A DNA stretch of 64,000 bases from Helopsaltes ochotensis (lineage: Eukaryota > Chordata > Aves > Passeriformes > Locustellidae). The notes under the pieces are model-generated. The model made no database searches. It was not told the DNA's origin and was given only the letters and a program-made list of their open reading frames with translations. The position numbers and the translations under genes are program-made. The stretch is taken from the NCBI GenBank assembly GCA_013400155.1, contig VXBM01000137.1, positions 1 to 64,000 on the forward strand, read 5' to 3'. Below, piece after piece: positions 61,701 to 64,000 of the stretch. Numbering within the stretch: the stretch's first letter is position 1; each line of letters starts with the position of its first letter.

Positions 61701-64000
61701 TAATGAAGATATTGACTTTTACAAGAAAAAGATTGGTTTTGCAGTGGGAAGCTGAAGAGGTTATAGCTTACTTTGAATATATGTTTACTAGTCTCCATTA
61801 CTGATAATTTGCATCAAACATGGAGTTCTTATACATTCTTACAAAAATAAGATAACATTTTCATTTTAAACTCAGTATCCTTTAAATATCAGAAATAAGA
61901 AAAAAAGATAATTAACAGAGGAGACTGACTGTTTACAGGGGTGTTTACTATGGATTCAGTAGGCAGCTGACAGCCAGGCAGCTGCTGGGATAAAATCCAC
62001 AAGGTCTTAACAACCCTGGAATTTGCTATTTTCAGTGACAGATTTGGAACTTCCCTATGATAGAATCTAAATACTCTGCATTGCTTGGTTATTTACGTAC
62101 TGGTATACTGTGTGTCTTTGGTATTTTCTGTATTCTGTATAATAGCATTTGTTTGACTTCTAATAAATCTGTCGAGGAAAAAAAAGAAGAAGAATTCACC
62201 AAGCAGCTAACTCATTAGATTAGTGTTGCATGGCTAATTGTTATTTATGGGGGCTCTTACATTTTTGGCTCTCTCCCCAGCAAAATAAAAGGACAAGAAA
62301 TGAAATGTGGAGTAACAAAAATAGTAGGTGGGATTAAAAGAGACATGAGAGACAGAAAGGGAGAAGCATTCATGGTCCACAGCACCTCAAAGATGCCAGG
62401 TTTCACTTGTGGTGGCTGAATAAATTAGGCCTGCCTGAGTTAAAGTTATGTGACAGAAATAAATATAGACAGTTTGCTGATTATATGGGCATTATTTTTC
62501 TGTTAGACAAATATTTATAGCTAAAATAAATAACATTTATTTTTAAGACTCATAGGCTGACCCTTGCTATGCAAAACGGCTGACATCTAATGAGTAACTC
62601 ATGCAGGACCAATGGCACCACGTCTAAGGTCGATGTGACCTGTCATGCACTACATCCTTTATTTTTCTCTACCAACTGCAGAGGGAACCAAGTCAATTTA
62701 GTTTAGATAAATAGCTTTGACACAGAAGTCAGATGAGTTAAATCCCACCTTCATGAGCAGAAAGATCATGAATTTTTTCTTCCAGACAGGTGAAAGTTGA
62801 GGCCTGCCACCCCAGAGAATGAATACATAAAAACAGAAGGCGAATGGCCGCATTGGTAAGCCTATAACTCTTAACACCTCTTTGTTCTGTAGTATCCTGT
62901 ATTACCATGGCCCAGCAGGAGGTACAAGGGTGCCTGTTTTTTTTTTTTTTATCTGACACGTAAGAATGGGTAGATTTACTAGGGTATCTCAGAAATCTGA
63001 AGTAAAGCTTTTGGCTGTTGGATTATTGCCAGTTTTTTGTCAATATGCTGAAATATACTGACTGTGCTGTAAAAGGTTTGGATCTTTTTTATGGTGATGT
63101 ATGTAATTGTCAGGGAGCACCTATGTGAAGTACAGAGAGAGTTCATGATTTAAGTGTGTGAGCCTTGATATGTTACATTCTTTTGTATAACAAATTTGCA
63201 GAGTTTAAGGATTATTTATTTATTGTTCCTTTTTAAAATAGGTATATATAGGCAAGTAGACTGACTCTGGCTGTGTTAAAATAATTTCCCACACTGAATG
63301 GGAAGTAAAATGATACGTATCCAAAAGCTTTTGCATTCCTTGCAGCTTTGACTCCTGTACTCCAGTGATTCTGAGCCTGAAGTGGGATTTAAATAGATAC
63401 ACGTTGTCAAGATTTAGGGAAGCCTAAGAAAGACTTCCTTAGAAACATGCTTGTGTAAGTCTCATCTCCTGGGTTTCAATGCTGCTTTTTGCTTGGAATT
63501 TATTACAGCTTTAATTTCATACTGTATGTTGGTCGTGCTGCAACTTTATCCTGTTCAGCTATGGTATCAATCTGTTCTTGAAAAGCTGTGTACTTATGAA
63601 AGTGCATTGAAATGCAGGAGAATTGAGAAGAACTGTCATTGCGTGGCATTACGGGTGTTTAAAGAAAAGTGGAAGAAGAAATGCGCTTCTACTATGCAGT
63701 GGGAACACTATTTTGATAGATTTTATGGCAAGCGAGGCTTTCCATAGAGTAAAATTACCTTAACCTCCTTTTAGTTTCCAGTGCCTTATAGGAGCTATGT
63801 GGTTCTTTTTACACTTAGGCATTCTCCTGTGTGGAAATACCCCCTGAATATAATGCAGACAACTTCTGCTACTTCTGTATGGAATCCACTGCTCTGCTTC
63901 TTCACACAGCAGCTACCAATCTGGCTTGGCTATGTTAAATTTTATCCACATGTACAGCTGGAGAGGTAAAGCGCAAACTTGCATGGAGGGGGAAACACTG
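55758..64000. other. Intergenic DNA to the right edge
   Basis: 8.2 kb, AT-rich. It has a T-rich tract at 57121-57183 and a T-run at 62936-62951. Open frames at 57215-57796 (minus), 63451-63747 and 63781-63969 (plus) match nothing I know. In other vertebrates the next gene upstream of ARFGEF1 is CPA6; I looked for its conserved C-terminal carboxypeptidase exon on the minus strand and did not find it. Confidence 0.65.
57121..57183. repeat. T-rich low-complexity tract
   Basis: About 63 bases of T runs broken by GC, CC, ACC and GCGCC. Could be a decayed poly(A) tail on the minus strand or simple slippage. Confidence 0.8.

Noticed and set aside
63451..63969. Two plus-strand frames of 98 and 62 codons at the right edge
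   Set aside because: No known domain, no conserved motifs, and composition like the surrounding intergenic DNA.

Overview
The window is nuclear DNA of a bird, most likely a passerine. It is AT-rich with one strong CpG island. It carries CR1 LINE fragments with the usual avian 3' tails, a SINE remnant joining a tRNA-Ile-like end to a CR1-like tail (a type I know from songbirds), and solo LTRs of families I recognise from songbird genomes. The species cannot be named from this alone.

There is one gene I can prove: the 5' part of ARFGEF1 (BIG1, a large brefeldin-A-inhibited guanine-nucleotide exchange factor for Golgi ARFs), on the minus strand. Fourteen coding exons were placed base by base from 51501 down to 819. 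Every junction has AG/GT ends and every phase matches. Together they encode 703 residues plus two bases: the DCB domain, an acidic linker and the HUS domain with its NYDCD box. The frame leaves the window just before the catalytic Sec7 domain. Exon 2 is a 31-base microexon isolated between introns of 26.1 kb and 3.9 kb.

Layout: 1-12.7 kb holds exons 14 to 5. 12.7-25.3 kb holds introns 4 to 2 with exons 4, 3 and 2, and includes a complete solo LTR with a 5-bp target-site duplication. 25.3-51.4 kb is intron 1, with an antisense solo LTR, an old CR1 piece and low-complexity DNA. 50.9-52.5 kb is the CpG-island promoter, TATA-less, with CRE, ETS and YY1 motifs next to two overlapping upstream ORFs. 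52.5-64 kb is upstream intergenic DNA with a 0.95-kb CR1 copy and a 100-bp tandem duplication; I recognise no coding exon there.

I found no RNA gene, CRISPR array, operon or evidence of a new multi-gene system. The points most worth a second look are the microexon, the upstream-ORF pair with the weak start context of the main ATG, and a few unexplained open frames.
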